A stretch of DNA of 64,000 nucleotides from Ruminococcaceae bacterium UBA1036. GTDB taxonomy: Bacteria > Bacillota > Clostridia > Oscillospirales > Acutalibacteraceae. Shown here in pieces: positions 1-9,465 of the stretch (the first letter of the stretch is position 1; the number at the start of each line of letters is the position of its first letter). The position numbers and the translations under genes were made by a program. The DNA lies in contig DCEF01000011.1 of NCBI GenBank assembly GCA_002316805.1, forward strand, positions 5,953-69,952. Reading direction: 5' to 3'. A model generated the notes under the pieces. It did not search any database. It saw only the letters and a list, made by a program, of their open reading frames with translations, and was not told the DNA's origin.

Positions 1-688
1 GACGCACAATCTCTCCGGCAAGGCCGCCGGTTGCAACGACATTGCATTCTTTGCTGAGCTCATGTTCCATACGGTCGCACATTCCGTCTATCATGCATGC
101 AGCCCCGTCTATAAGCCCCGAACGCATACATTCATCTGTATTGCGCCCAATTACATGCTTTGGAGCCTCAAGGCTAACCGACGGAAGCTGCTCTGTGCGT
201 CCTGTAAGGGCGTCAAGGGAGACACCTACGCCAGGCGCAATGGCACCGCCTAACAGGTGCCTGTTTTCATCAATCACCATAAATGTTGTAGCCGTGCCCA
301 TATCGAGAACAATGCACGGCCCACTGAACATATTCGCCGCCGCAACACACCCTACAAGCAGGTCTGCCCCAATCGTTTCGGCACGCTGGTCATCAATCGT
401 AATCCCTGTTTTCGTCTTTGGCCCAATACAAATAACTTCTGCATTCATAAACTTACGGATTGCATTAAGAATCGGGCGGTTCACCGAAGGCACAACAGAG
501 CTTACGGCCACCCCGGATATCTCATCAGCCGAAATGCCATAAAGCGAAAGGATCTCCCGCAGCTCAATGGCATACTGGTCTTCCATACGCGTTCTGTCTG
601 TCGCCATGCGCGAAACGAATAAAAGCTCCTTCCCCTTGTAAACGCCTATCGTTATGTTTGTATTGCCGATATCAAGAACTAAAATCAT
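1..688 (-). CDS. coaX: Type III pantothenate kinase CoaX, 3' end outside the window
   Basis: Phosphorylates pantothenate in the first step of coenzyme A synthesis; cytosolic. The visible 229 codons begin MILVLDIGNTN, with the phosphate-binding DIGNTN loop at residues 6-11, GADLL at 107-111 (the Asp at 109 is the expected catalytic base) and DMGTATTF at 129-136, the acetate/sugar kinase-fold signature of the type III class. The ATG at 688 is preceded by GGGAG eight bases upstream. The reading frame is open to the window edge, so only about the last tenth is missing. It is monocistronic as far as can be seen and has its own promoter at 774-802. An ECF S-component of possible pantothenate specificity lies at 30.1 kb, a loose functional link. 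Confidence 0.93.
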   Translation of the reverse strand, partial: MILVLDIGNTNITIGVYKGKELLFVSRMATDRTRMEDQYAIELREILSLYGISADEISGVAVSSVVPSVNRPILNAIRKFMNAEVICIGPKTKTGITIDDQRAETIGADLLVGCVAAANMFSGPCIVLDMGTATTFMVIDENRHLLGGAIAPGVGVSLDALTGRTEQLPSVSLEAPKHVIGRNTDECMRSGLIDGAACMIDGMCDRMEHELSKECNVVATGGLAGEIVR

Positions 689-773
689 ATTTTTTGCTCC
701 CGTCATGCGGCCTGCATTTCTGCTTTGGCACTGTCAAAAAAGTCCGACCTCTTAGATTTATAACTTCGTTAAA

Positions 774-802
774 ATTATAACAGGCTTTCTCACATGATGC
801 AA
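774..802 (-). promoter_or_regulatory. SigA-type promoter of coaX
   Basis: On the minus strand TTGCAT (797-802), a 17-base spacer and TATAAT (774-779) lie about 85 bases before the coaX start. Seen directly; activity is inferred. The rest of 689-968 shows no gene and no convincing terminator for the lipoprotein gene upstream. Confidence 0.65.
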
Positions 803-968
803 TAACTTTAAAATATATTTTTCAGTCTCCCGATATCAGGCTAAATGTTTTTTTACATCTTTTACACGGCTGCGGAATTTTTTCCGTCAGAGTCCGCGCT
901 TACGCTGCCGACTTCAGTAACCGATTATCAGCCCATTTGCCTTTAGGTTAAAAAGCCATACAGCATCA

Positions 969-1724
969 TCAGCTGATTTTCTCAACTTTGGTAAAAAAGA
1001 CGCGTGACATATCATCGCCGTTTTTAACACCTGTGTACGTGATTTTTACCTTGTCGCCGTACGTTATATTTTTTAAGCCAGACATATCTATTGTATCGTT
1101 ATGGCTCGGCACAGTGAATTTTGTACCGCTGTCTGTCTTCATTGTAACGCCGTTCATGGTAAAATCGTAAACTGCCGCTGTAAATGTATGGGGCGTCTTA
1201 CTGAACGCCTGATCCTGTGCCGCCGGCACAAGGGCTTTGTCTGACACTGCCCATGTGAACACAGAGCCGGTTTTCGGGTTTACAAGGATAAACGGGCTCT
1301 GGAATGATGAGCCATGCCACATCTCAAATTCCCAGTACTGCACGTTATCTATCGTGACAGTTCCCGTCTTTTTCAGCCTGTAGCGTTTCCAGTCCAGAGA
1401 AACTGTTTTTTTGATCTTGTCAGCAGCCTGCTTTTCTGTTTTTACAGCAACCACAGAAGAGCTTTTGCTGCCCGTCCGTTTTTTCTCGGAGGAAACGCTC
1501 TTTGGAGATTTTTTCTCGGATTCAGGCGGCTGCGGCAAATCCGATACTTCAGAAGACGCCTGTGACGATACTGCGCTGCTTCCAGGCTGGCTTGGCATAT
1601 TATTGGCAGCAGTATTGCACGCTGTCAGGCTGGCTGTGCATGCTCCCGCAAGCAAAGCGCAGGCAACAACTGTTTTGGCCATAAGTTTTCTGCCCGCATC
1701 GCCATGTGAAGACCTTTTCTCCAT
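969..1724 (-). CDS. Secreted lipoprotein of unknown function
   Basis: Not recognised as a named family. The 251-residue product starts at the ATG at 1724 (GGGAAGAAAG just upstream); a longer in-frame start at 1775 has no ribosome site. Residues 14-36 form a lipoprotein signal ending in LTAC, with Cys36 as the acylated residue. A Ser/Pro/Lys-rich linker (about 37-100) is followed by two small beta-rich regions: one with YWEFEMWHG and FILVNPKTGSVF resembling a PepSY/YcdB-like fold, and a C-terminal piece rich in Thr, Lys and Asp ending KITYTGVKNGDD. It follows the SGNH hydrolase gene by 89 bases on the same strand and may share its transcript. Function unknown; surface location is the only firm inference. 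Confidence 0.75.
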   Translation of the reverse strand: MEKRSSHGDAGRKLMAKTVVACALLAGACTASLTACNTAANNMPSQPGSSAVSSQASSEVSDLPQPPESEKKSPKSVSSEKKRTGSKSSSVVAVKTEKQAADKIKKTVSLDWKRYRLKKTGTVTIDNVQYWEFEMWHGSSFQSPFILVNPKTGSVFTWAVSDKALVPAAQDQAFSKTPHTFTAAVYDFTMNGVTMKTDSGTKFTVPSHNDTIDMSGLKNITYGDKVKITYTGVKNGDDMSRVFFTKVEKIS

Positions 1725-1813
1725 AACTTTCTTCCCGCTTTCCGTAAGCAACCACCGTAAGTGGCATGACGGCATTGCCTTATTTCACAAAACCTTAATT
1801 AATTATTATAAAC

Positions 1814-2677
1814 CTAAACAGTATGCTCCTCAATATATGTGCTAAGCAGAGGATAATATTTTGCCTTCAGGTGAACACCGTCGCCCGAATACTCTTCATG
1901 CATATTGCCGTTCCCGTCATCAATGGCAGAGTCTATGTTGAGGTAAAAAACGTTTTTCCCATCTGCAAGTGTTTTAAGGCCGCTGTTGCGCTTTCTTACA
2001 TTTGTATTATTAAAAACAGATTCCCCTGAAGCCTTGCTCGGCGTAACATAAAGGATAGATTGGATATAAATCACAGCATCCGGCTGCAGAGACCGTATTT
2101 TTGTAACTGCGTTCGAATAGTGACGCACGAAGTAATCTGTACTTCCTGTGCCAATTTCGTTTATACCAAGAAGCATATAGATTTTTCCATATTTTTTCTT
2201 TCTCAAGGTCTGCTCAAGAGTAAGGCCTGTTGAAAAATCCGTTTTCGGATGCTCAAAAAGCTGGTAAATGCTGAGCCCCACGTGGCAAAAATAGCTGGCA
2301 TTGTCGATGCCACCATAGTCTTTAAAGCCCTCCGTAAGGCTGTCGCCCACGAAAAGTGCATCGCTGAAATATTCCTTTCCGGATGATTTAAAACCCGATG
2401 CCCTTTTTTGAGCACTGCTGCCTGGCTTATGCTGCATATGTGATGCGGCAGAACCGGCAGACGAAACAGTTTTACTGCTGCCCGCAACATTAGATGGGGC
2501 GCATGAAGAAGATACCGCCGACTGCGGCAGTGATGAGGAGACATTGCCGTGCGTCTCCTGAGCCTTGTTTCCAGCAGCAGGAAAAGCAAAGCTTTTAACC
2601 ACCACTGTAGCAGCAACCACCAAAGCAATAACAATAGTCACCATCACAAGCGGACATTTTTTCATAAAAGCTTTCAT
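1814..2677 (-). CDS. SGNH/GDSL-type acyl hydrolase or O-acetyltransferase, membrane anchored
   Basis: Start set at the ATG at 2677 (AAGGGAAGG upstream, 16 bases after the MBOAT stop), giving 287 residues; a longer frame back to 2908 would lie inside the MBOAT gene. An N-terminal membrane segment (about 8-30) and a Ser/Ala-rich linker to about 95 precede an extracytoplasmic SGNH domain: FVGDS with nucleophile Ser113, LLGINE with Asn173 and DGVH with Asp266/His269. Members of this fold paired with an MBOAT acyltransferase complete O-acetyl transfer to an exported glycan, as in the AlgI/AlgJ or PatA/PatB logic. The target polymer cannot be told from the sequence. Confidence 0.82.
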   Translation of the reverse strand: MKAFMKKCPLVMVTIVIALVVAATVVVKSFAFPAAGNKAQETHGNVSSSLPQSAVSSSCAPSNVAGSSKTVSSAGSAASHMQHKPGSSAQKRASGFKSSGKEYFSDALFVGDSLTEGFKDYGGIDNASYFCHVGLSIYQLFEHPKTDFSTGLTLEQTLRKKKYGKIYMLLGINEIGTGSTDYFVRHYSNAVTKIRSLQPDAVIYIQSILYVTPSKASGESVFNNTNVRKRNSGLKTLADGKNVFYLNIDSAIDDGNGNMHEEYSGDGVHLKAKYYPLLSTYIEEHTV

Positions 2678-2693
2678 TATGTTTGGCCTTCCC

Positions 2694-4031
2694 TTAAAAC
2701 TGCAGATACATAAACGGATTGCTTGCACTCCTGTGTATTGAAACAACACACACCCAAAACAGGACGGAAAGTATGGCAACAACAGCTTTCTGGTATTTCT
2801 TCGTGCCCAGCAGAAATTTTTCAGGCTGTGGGAAAAGGCATGCAACACCAGCCAGCAGATATGGCGCATAACTGAGCCCATACTCTGAAAAGTCACATAA
2901 GTTGACATCTATGCCCGCCGAAACAACCGGAAACAGGCGGGAAAAATAAATCCCAATAGATGAAACATCGGTGTTAGCAAACAGCATCCATGTCAGCGGA
3001 ATAACAAGCAGCAGATAAATATGCCCGACAATCGGGTGGCTGTCAAGCCATTTCCTGAGGAAAAGCTTTTCAATGGCAATGAGTACAAAAAGCGAAAGGC
3101 CCCAGAAAACGAAGTTCCATTTTACGCCGTGCCACAACCCGGTCAGCGTCCAGACAACAAGCAGGTTTAAAATCGTGCGCTTTATTCCGGCTCGGCTACC
3201 GCCAAGCGGAATATAGATGTAGTCGCGGAACCATCTGCCGAGCGTCGCATGCCAGCGGCGATAAAATTCCGAAACGGATGTTGAGCCATAAGGTGTAACG
3301 AAGTTTTTCGGCAGCATAAAACCGAACATACGCCCTATGCCGATAGCCATGAGCGAGTAGCCGTGAAAGTCAAAATAGAGCTGCAGCGTATAAGCCCACA
3401 TGCCGAGCCATGCCATAGGCGTTGAAACAGATTCATAGCCGATAATCGAAAGCTGCTTCCACAGCCCGCTTATTTTATCGGCAAGGAGGACTTTATACGA
3501 TAGGCCGACCACGAAAATGCGGAACCCATATTCGAGGTTTTCCTTTTGGCATACATGGCGCTTAAGCTGATCTGATACTTCATCATAGCGCGTTATTGGC
3601 CCTTCCTGCAGCTTTGGAAATAAAAACGTGTATGTGCCGAACCGCAAAAGGGAATCCTCGCGCGGTATATCGTTTCGGTAAACGTCGATCTGGTAAGCAA
3701 TTATCTGGAACGTGTAAAAACTGATCCCGACCGGAATCGGGGGATGGCATTTAAACCATACCAGTAGCGCCACATTAGCCGCTACGGTCAGCGCAAACAT
3801 TTCACGCCTGTGTGGATTTTTGGCATTTTTACCGGAAAACAGGCCCGTCATAAAGTAATTTGCGATGGTGTCGGCCGCGAGAAGGCCAGTCTGCCACCAT
3901 GAACCAAACCCGTAAAAAATTACGCTGCTTAGCAACAACACATAATTTTTATATTTTTCCGGCACAAGATAATAAGCGATCAAAGCACATGGCAAAAAAG
4001 CAAAAATAAAATACAGGTTGGGAAATGTCAA
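2694..4031 (-). CDS. MBOAT-family membrane O-acyltransferase
   Basis: Moves acetyl groups across the membrane onto an exported polysaccharide or wall polymer, in the AlgI/DltB/PatA family. The best start is a TTG at 4031 with GGAAAGGA nine bases upstream (4041-4048); the ATG at 4094 has no ribosome site. The 445-residue product is almost wholly membrane embedded (about 10 hydrophobic segments) and has the family core RRWHATLGRWF near residue 260 and the active-site motif LTGLWHG with His301. The loop before PVGISFYTFQ is shorter than usual. First gene of the operon from promoter 4175-4203, directly before the SGNH partner. Substrate unknown. Confidence 0.87.
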   Translation of the reverse strand: MTFPNLYFIFAFLPCALIAYYLVPEKYKNYVLLLSSVIFYGFGSWWQTGLLAADTIANYFMTGLFSGKNAKNPHRREMFALTVAANVALLVWFKCHPPIPVGISFYTFQIIAYQIDVYRNDIPREDSLLRFGTYTFLFPKLQEGPITRYDEVSDQLKRHVCQKENLEYGFRIFVVGLSYKVLLADKISGLWKQLSIIGYESVSTPMAWLGMWAYTLQLYFDFHGYSLMAIGIGRMFGFMLPKNFVTPYGSTSVSEFYRRWHATLGRWFRDYIYIPLGGSRAGIKRTILNLLVVWTLTGLWHGVKWNFVFWGLSLFVLIAIEKLFLRKWLDSHPIVGHIYLLLVIPLTWMLFANTDVSSIGIYFSRLFPVVSAGIDVNLCDFSEYGLSYAPYLLAGVACLFPQPEKFLLGTKKYQKAVVAILSVLFWVCVVSIHRSASNPFMYLQF

Positions 4032-4174
4032 ACTGTCGCATCCTTTCCGACAGCTGATAACTCCTTTGCCATGTGCCTGCAAACAGACATACACAGTATG
4101 GAATCTGGAAAATCCATTTATGTAAATCTCCCACGATATTTTTTTAATTTTCTAATATGAAAACCTTATTTATA

Positions 4175-4203
4175 ATTATACACGGTTAAAGGAAGCCTAT
4201 CAA
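4175..4203 (-). promoter_or_regulatory. SigA-type promoter of the MBOAT-SGNH operon
   Basis: TTGATA (4198-4203), a 17-base spacer and a perfect TATAAT (4175-4180) on the minus strand, about 144 bases before the TTG start. Seen directly. Confidence 0.72.
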
Positions 4204-4543
4204 GAAAAAAAAGTTACATAATCAGAAAGTTTTCAGCAAAGTTTTTGACTTTTTTGCCTGATTGGGAATTCAGCGCTTAAAGTCTGCATTTGAAAGCAAT
4301 GGCTGTGCCTTTCTCTATTTAGTTGGTGCTGGAAAATTACGGCACAAAAGGCTAATAAAACATAGGAGCTTACGCAGTCGGTATGAAAAGCATTAATTCG
4401 GTTTATTTCTCTGCTTTTATGAATTTCTGCTTTATGGCATCAAGGGTGGTAAAAGTCTTTTCACCTTTGCTGGACCTGCCGGCAGCCCTGCTCTTTGTAA
4501 GCCAAACAACTTATCCCTCGCCAAATTTTTTATGATAAACGGC
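4204..4543. other. Gene-free stretch between two minus-strand operons
   Basis: About 340 bases between the helicase stop and the MBOAT promoter. AT-rich, with no frame that has a ribosome site or recognisable product and no strong hairpin-plus-T-run. I see nothing further in it. Confidence 0.5.
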
Positions 4544-7201
4544 TTAATCTGACTTCAAGCTTAAGATACCTGTTTCGTATTCTTTGCCACCGGATTTTGA
4601 ATGTTGTGCTGTGGTGGAAGATTTTTTTGCAGGCGGGGCAATTTCCGTCGCTTTCTGCTGCTTTGCCAATTCATCGTAATCTTCACGCGACAGGACCGTA
4701 TCGTACAGCCCAACCCGTTCATTGGCGTGCCTGTTTATGCCGGTATAGTTAAGGCTCGCATCTTCATAGCGCTTGAACATATAAACCGATTCATTCATAA
4801 GACTGCTGTTAAATACGTTCAGCGAAACGAGAAGCTCAAAATCTTCGACTTCCAGCCCCGTAACTTTTTTGAAAAGGCCGGGTTCAAGTTTTGTAATAAC
4901 ATCATGCAAAGTCTCCTCGCGAAAATCTGAAAGATACATAAATATCGGAATACGCGTGGCAAATCCCATCAGCTTTCTCTGAATCTCGCGGCGTTTGGAC
5001 TTATACTCTTTCTCCTCATCGGTAAGGGTTTTCTTTTCTTCCGGCGTGATTCTTTCTTTTTCTTTCCTTACGTTTTTAACAGCTTCCGACTTATTAATTA
5101 TCATGTTGATATCATTGCCAAGGTTTATATTCCTGAAACCTTCGATTTTGTTCATGGCTTCAAGCGCTTTCGGATTGCTTAAAATTCTGGCCAATGTCTC
5201 GTTGTCAACATTGACAAGCAGTGCACTTCCCCAGCGCCTCGCAAGCATCGTCGTTGATGTGCCGGTCACAGCAAAACTGAGTATATCCTCTGCATCAACC
5301 GGCACCATCGAGCTGCCGTCATATGCAAGGACAGGGAGAAAGTTTATAAATTCCCCAACCTTTTTTTCAAGGCTGCCCTCTTTGAGGTCAAGCTGGCAGC
5401 TGTACTCCGAAATCTCGTGGAGCGCGCGGTTAAGGGCAAAATCGAAAACATAGCATTCATTCTTTATTATTTTTTCCTTGCCTGTGTCATCTGGCAAAGT
5501 CCACGGGCTCTGTACACGGAACGCCGCCTGAAAATACGTTTCAGGGCTTGAAAGATCCCTCAGCATAAATATCCCGGTCCACGGACGGACTGTTACGCCC
5601 GTTACAAGCTTGCCGCACGTAAGAGTAATAGTCTTTGTGTTGAGGGGGTCTTTGCCCATCGCCTTTCTCACCGGTTCAAGTGCCTGCTCGCCGTTGCCTA
5701 CTTCCGGCCCCGCACAGACTACAACGTTGTAGCCGTGGTAAAAAGTATTCTGCCGTTCTGCCAGAAGGTTCCGCATGGCATAGCATGAAGCCACATTCGG
5801 AAGAAACCAGACGGTATGTGTGAGAACACTCAGCAGCCGTGCATTCGAATAAGGAAAGGCGGGCCTCTTGTTTTCCCCGAGCTTCAGCGCATCTACAGAG
5901 GATGGGAAGTATGCCCCGCGGATAAAATCGAGCCATTTCTGCACATATTCCTTATGCACGAACTCGGCGCTGTCGCCGTTGCCCTTTGCCGCGAAGAAAG
6001 TATTGAGGCCAAATTCGTCGGATTCGCCTTTCCTCGCGATTTTCTCCACCTCATCCGGAATTTTATACGCCATCAAAACCATGCGCGGCAAAGTGGCATA
6101 TGGGCTTTCAGGATCGCTGCGGTGTTCTTCTTTTTCCCTTTGCTCGTCCGAGTACGTCCAGCTGAAAATCTGGTTCTCACCAAATTCACCACAGCTAAGC
6201 GCCCGAAACGGCGTGCCGGAAAGAAAGAGGTAGTATGAAGTCGTAATTGGCAGAAATGTTTCGTTGTAGGCATCGCCCGCTTCTTCTTTTTGGTATTTCT
6301 CCACGTCGAATGAGTCGTACTCGTCCTCGTCTTCCTGCTCGAACAGCTTTTTAGCGTTTGCGCGCCACGCGCCAAAATGGTATTCGTCAAATATTACAAT
6401 GTCCCAGTTCATGGTATGGATCCACTCGTTGGACGCTTTGATTCCTCCTGTTTGCTTATTGACGCCGAGAAGATTCTGGAACGAACCGAAGCATACAATC
6501 GGCCTGCTTTTGTCGGCTTTTTCGTACTGTTCATCCATTGGAGGCTCTTGTATGTCACGCGGCCGGCAGATAAACTGCCAGCCTTCAAAGTCTACGTGCG
6601 TCAGTAGGTCTTCACGCCACGCGCTCTGTGCCGCAGGCTTAAAAGTTAAAATCAAAATGCGCTTCAGTTTCATACGCTTCGCGAGCTCATATGCCGCAAA
6701 CGTTTTGCCAAAGCGCATTTTAGCATTCCACAGAAATTTAGGCGCATGACTTGGCCGTGCTTTCCGCTCCGACTCATAATATCTTATCGTCCGCCCAACC
6801 GCATCTTCCTGCTCAGGCCTCATTTTAAATGTTTTCGTCCGGTTTTCAGCATTATCCGTACCGCTGCGCACGGCAATAACCGCCGCCCTCACGTCGTTCA
6901 GCGTGCAGCGGTACCATTCCCCACCTACGCACTCTATGCCGCGTTTTTTCAGCGCGCGGTGGACGTCTTTGTCTGTAAAGGCGGTGCCATCAGGGTACAT
7001 TGCCGGTTCCCGCAAGACGATCCTGTAAGGTACGCTGCCGTCAGGCCGCTTCACCGGATACTGCTGCGCTACTCGTTTTTCCACACCTATAGCCGTATAC
7101 CCGACTTTCAAAAGCCCCTTGTATTTTGGGTTGTTTTCCTCATATGCGTAAATCATCGGGTGAATTTCCGGGCGCTGGGCAAAAAAGTCATTTTTGGCCA
7201 T
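4544..7201 (-). CDS. GIY-YIG-like nuclease / SF2 helicase fusion, restriction-type
   Basis: An 885-residue fusion. Residues about 10-110 resemble the T5orf172/MUG113 branch of GIY-YIG nucleases: IYAYEE, KVGYT, VEKRV and a closing GEWY at 94-97. Then an SF2 ATPase: KMRFGKT Walker A at about 161-167, the DEYH box at 272-275, SGTP at 328-331 and a motif-VI-like QAAFRVQ near 590. The last 250 residues are charged and unassigned. The start is the ATG at 7201, with AAGGTG upstream inside the end of the methyltransferase gene; a GTG at 7210 is less well placed. It overlaps the preceding gene by 14 bases and is the last gene of the operon, as the motor/cutting subunit of a type I/III restriction system would be. 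Nuclease activity is inference. Confidence 0.85.
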   Translation of the reverse strand: MAKNDFFAQRPEIHPMIYAYEENNPKYKGLLKVGYTAIGVEKRVAQQYPVKRPDGSVPYRIVLREPAMYPDGTAFTDKDVHRALKKRGIECVGGEWYRCTLNDVRAAVIAVRSGTDNAENRTKTFKMRPEQEDAVGRTIRYYESERKARPSHAPKFLWNAKMRFGKTFAAYELAKRMKLKRILILTFKPAAQSAWREDLLTHVDFEGWQFICRPRDIQEPPMDEQYEKADKSRPIVCFGSFQNLLGVNKQTGGIKASNEWIHTMNWDIVIFDEYHFGAWRANAKKLFEQEDEDEYDSFDVEKYQKEEAGDAYNETFLPITTSYYLFLSGTPFRALSCGEFGENQIFSWTYSDEQREKEEHRSDPESPYATLPRMVLMAYKIPDEVEKIARKGESDEFGLNTFFAAKGNGDSAEFVHKEYVQKWLDFIRGAYFPSSVDALKLGENKRPAFPYSNARLLSVLTHTVWFLPNVASCYAMRNLLAERQNTFYHGYNVVVCAGPEVGNGEQALEPVRKAMGKDPLNTKTITLTCGKLVTGVTVRPWTGIFMLRDLSSPETYFQAAFRVQSPWTLPDDTGKEKIIKNECYVFDFALNRALHEISEYSCQLDLKEGSLEKKVGEFINFLPVLAYDGSSMVPVDAEDILSFAVTGTSTTMLARRWGSALLVNVDNETLARILSNPKALEAMNKIEGFRNINLGNDINMIINKSEAVKNVRKEKERITPEEKKTLTDEEKEYKSKRREIQRKLMGFATRIPIFMYLSDFREETLHDVITKLEPGLFKKVTGLEVEDFELLVSLNVFNSSLMNESVYMFKRYEDASLNYTGINRHANERVGLYDTVLSREDYDELAKQQKATEIAPPAKKSSTTAQHSKSGGKEYETGILSLKSD

Positions 7202-8732
7202 TCGTTTCACCTTCAGCAGTTTTCATTGGCTTTATCATAGATTCAATAAAGTTGATTTCTGTTTCCGTCAATCCATACTTTGCATATAACTCTTTGTCAG
7301 TCCATGGCTTTGAAAAGTCCTGAATGGGGACAAAAGAATAGACCTGCGCCGCAGCATGCTGAGATGTTTTCTTGAGCATCACCAAAAAGCGGAAAAACTT
7401 TGTGCAGATATATGAAATGGCATTTTTCGCCTGGCATTCCGTTTCAAACGGTCCAATCACAACGTATGTTTCGGAACAGCATGTCCCCCGTTCTCCCAAA
7501 ATTGGTTTCCCAAGAATTTGATGTGGATAATTGTCACCCGCGTTATATGCCGCAGATATATAAATCTTATATTTATCGACCCATTCCTGGTTGCGAAGTA
7601 CAACAGAACGCTTGATATACCCCACCCCACCGTTCTGATACAGTTTTACAGCCCCGCTGAAAGGCTCTTTCTTGCCATGAGCATAAGTCCGCAGGCCAAA
7701 TGGTTTCTGCGAGCTAACAAGAGAATCGAACGTATGTTCTCCAACTTGAAAGACTTTCTGATAAATTGAAACGCCTTGGTTATACCGTATGAAGACGTCA
7801 CTGGTACCTTCCTGTAAGTAACGTTCTGACAATTCCGCAACCTGGCCGCTGGTATGAGTATATATTTTACATTTCCCCTGGTCATCGCGGTCCCAGAGAA
7901 AATAGCAGATTCCGCCTTTGATTTCGACTTCGCTGCCGAAGCAGTCCGTTGAATTCAAAAAATCGTGAAGGACTCTGATGCGCTTGTCGGTTATCATTTC
8001 ATGGCGAAAGTTGTCCAATCTCTTCCCGCCGCCGTACCATCTGGCAGGGATAATCATAGAAAGATAGCGCGGATTTAACTTTTTCGCTTGTTCAACAAAT
8101 TTTTGATAAATCGGCGTTGCGCTTGCTTTGGCTCCCCCGTCGCTGAGCTGGTACGGCGGATTGCCTATAATTACATCGAACTTCATTTTAAAAATGTCCT
8201 CCGGTCTTGTCGTATGTATAAACTCATAAGCGTAGGACTCAAGCCCTTTGCGCTTTACGTCCCCAAATTTTTCTTCCGAGGCGCCGCAGAAAACGCAGTG
8301 CCCATTTTTCCAGCGGTGCCGCATATTTTTATAGCGGATATTCCCTTCCGGATTGTCAAACTTCGTAACAGAGTAATATCCGTTAGGATATTTCGAGCAA
8401 TAAAGGCTCCTGCGCGCCATAAGGCTTGTAAGCTCCGTTATGGCGATACCGAAAATCTGCCTATGAAAAATATGGTCGCGCCGTGCCTGCTCGTCCGGAA
8501 TCGACGTAGCAAGCCCTTTCATCAGGCGCTTTGCAATTTCGCGCAAAAACACGCCTGTTTTGCATACGGGGTCAAGGAAAGTTGTACCCGGATTTTCGAA
8601 CAGCTCCTGAGGCAGCATGTCAAGCATTGCCTTGGCGACCTTCGGCGGCGTGAATACCTCATCGTTGCTGAGGTTGGCAAGGCATGAGAGCACGTCTGGC
8701 TTATAGGTGGCCATGTATCGGGATTTACTCAT
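7188..8732 (-). CDS. Eco57I/N6-adenine-type DNA methyltransferase with NPPY motif
   Basis: A 514-residue product with the N6-adenine methylase layout: a helical lead with EVFTPPKVAKAMLD, a SAM motif I that reads FLDPVCKTG (52-60) rather than the usual PxCGSG, and catalytic motif IV IIGNPPY (NPPY at 191-194). HCVFCGA near 145-151 supplies two Cys that could belong to a metal site. Residues 330-514 look like a target-recognition region. Its ATG lies in the stop region of the preceding gene (8-base overlap, ATGAGTAA), so translation is probably coupled. It likely modifies DNA for the helicase-nuclease encoded next. The altered motif I is odd and may mean SAM binding is shared with the upstream partner. 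Confidence 0.87.
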   Translation of the reverse strand: MSKSRYMATYKPDVLSCLANLSNDEVFTPPKVAKAMLDMLPQELFENPGTTFLDPVCKTGVFLREIAKRLMKGLATSIPDEQARRDHIFHRQIFGIAITELTSLMARRSLYCSKYPNGYYSVTKFDNPEGNIRYKNMRHRWKNGHCVFCGASEEKFGDVKRKGLESYAYEFIHTTRPEDIFKMKFDVIIGNPPYQLSDGGAKASATPIYQKFVEQAKKLNPRYLSMIIPARWYGGGKRLDNFRHEMITDKRIRVLHDFLNSTDCFGSEVEIKGGICYFLWDRDDQGKCKIYTHTSGQVAELSERYLQEGTSDVFIRYNQGVSIYQKVFQVGEHTFDSLVSSQKPFGLRTYAHGKKEPFSGAVKLYQNGGVGYIKRSVVLRNQEWVDKYKIYISAAYNAGDNYPHQILGKPILGERGTCCSETYVVIGPFETECQAKNAISYICTKFFRFLVMLKKTSQHAAAQVYSFVPIQDFSKPWTDKELYAKYGLTETEINFIESMIKPMKTAEGETNGQK

Positions 8733-9447
8733 ACCGCTGCACTTCCCGATAGTCGGTCAGAGGGAATTCCCTTATTGGCTTCGGTATGGCACTTCTTGCC
8801 TCGGGGTCATACTCCCAGTTCACCTCATTATCCGCGTTAACCTCATATGAAGCAAGGCACATCTGGTCGTTTCTTGTGTCTTCCTTTCCTTGTTCTTTCA
8901 TGAGCACGTCAAGGCGAAAATCGCGGCGCTTAACAAGATTTCCTGTCACAAAAGACCATTCTGAAAAAATAATCGGTTTGCCATCGGTCATTTTCATATC
9001 AAGAGCATTTCCCCATAGAATATTGCGCTTCAAAATATATTTTACGGCAATGCGGCACGGCTCATTTGCCTCCTCCCGGCAGTTCGCAGTGTATGATTTA
9101 TTCCAAATATTGAAAATGCGTCTGCGGCATTCTTTGACATTGTCTTCGAGAATATCTACGCCATATACGCTTGTTGCCGCCATCACCGCATATTTTTCAA
9201 AGTCTGCCGGATTTTTCCCATACTGTTTTTTTACTGCAGCAAGCTTGCGGCGCATTATCTCTGCAAGGAAGTTGCCGTTGCCGCAGGCCGGTTCCAAAAA
9301 GCGGCTGTCTATGCGTTCTGTTTCTGTTTTTACTAAGTCAAGCATTGCATTTACTTCACGGTCTGCTGTAAAGACTTCTCCGTGGTCTGCAACGCGTTTT
9401 TTTGATTTTACCTGCTTCTGTACCATAAATAATGCAGCCCCATTCAT
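8725..9447 (-). CDS. N6-methyltransferase-like partner protein without the catalytic NPPY
   Basis: A 240-residue protein with a clean SAM-binding motif I (FLEPACGNGNF, 50-60) and a motif-II-like YGVDILEDN (95-103), as in N6-adenine DNA methylases. Where [ND]PPY should stand it has FSEWSFVTGN followed by KRRDF (161-177), and it ends soon after with no target-recognition domain. It is therefore probably not an independent methylase but a cofactor-binding or structural partner of the NPPY-bearing protein encoded immediately downstream. The ATG at 9447 has only weak AGG upstream; an internal ATG at 9426 is an alternative. It follows the small basic protein gene by 18 bases. Confidence 0.8.
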   Translation of the reverse strand: MNGAALFMVQKQVKSKKRVADHGEVFTADREVNAMLDLVKTETERIDSRFLEPACGNGNFLAEIMRRKLAAVKKQYGKNPADFEKYAVMAATSVYGVDILEDNVKECRRRIFNIWNKSYTANCREEANEPCRIAVKYILKRNILWGNALDMKMTDGKPIIFSEWSFVTGNLVKRRDFRLDVLMKEQGKEDTRNDQMCLASYEVNADNEVNWEYDPEARSAIPKPIREFPLTDYREVQRYE

Positions 9448-9465
9448 CCTACATTTAATGCCTGC

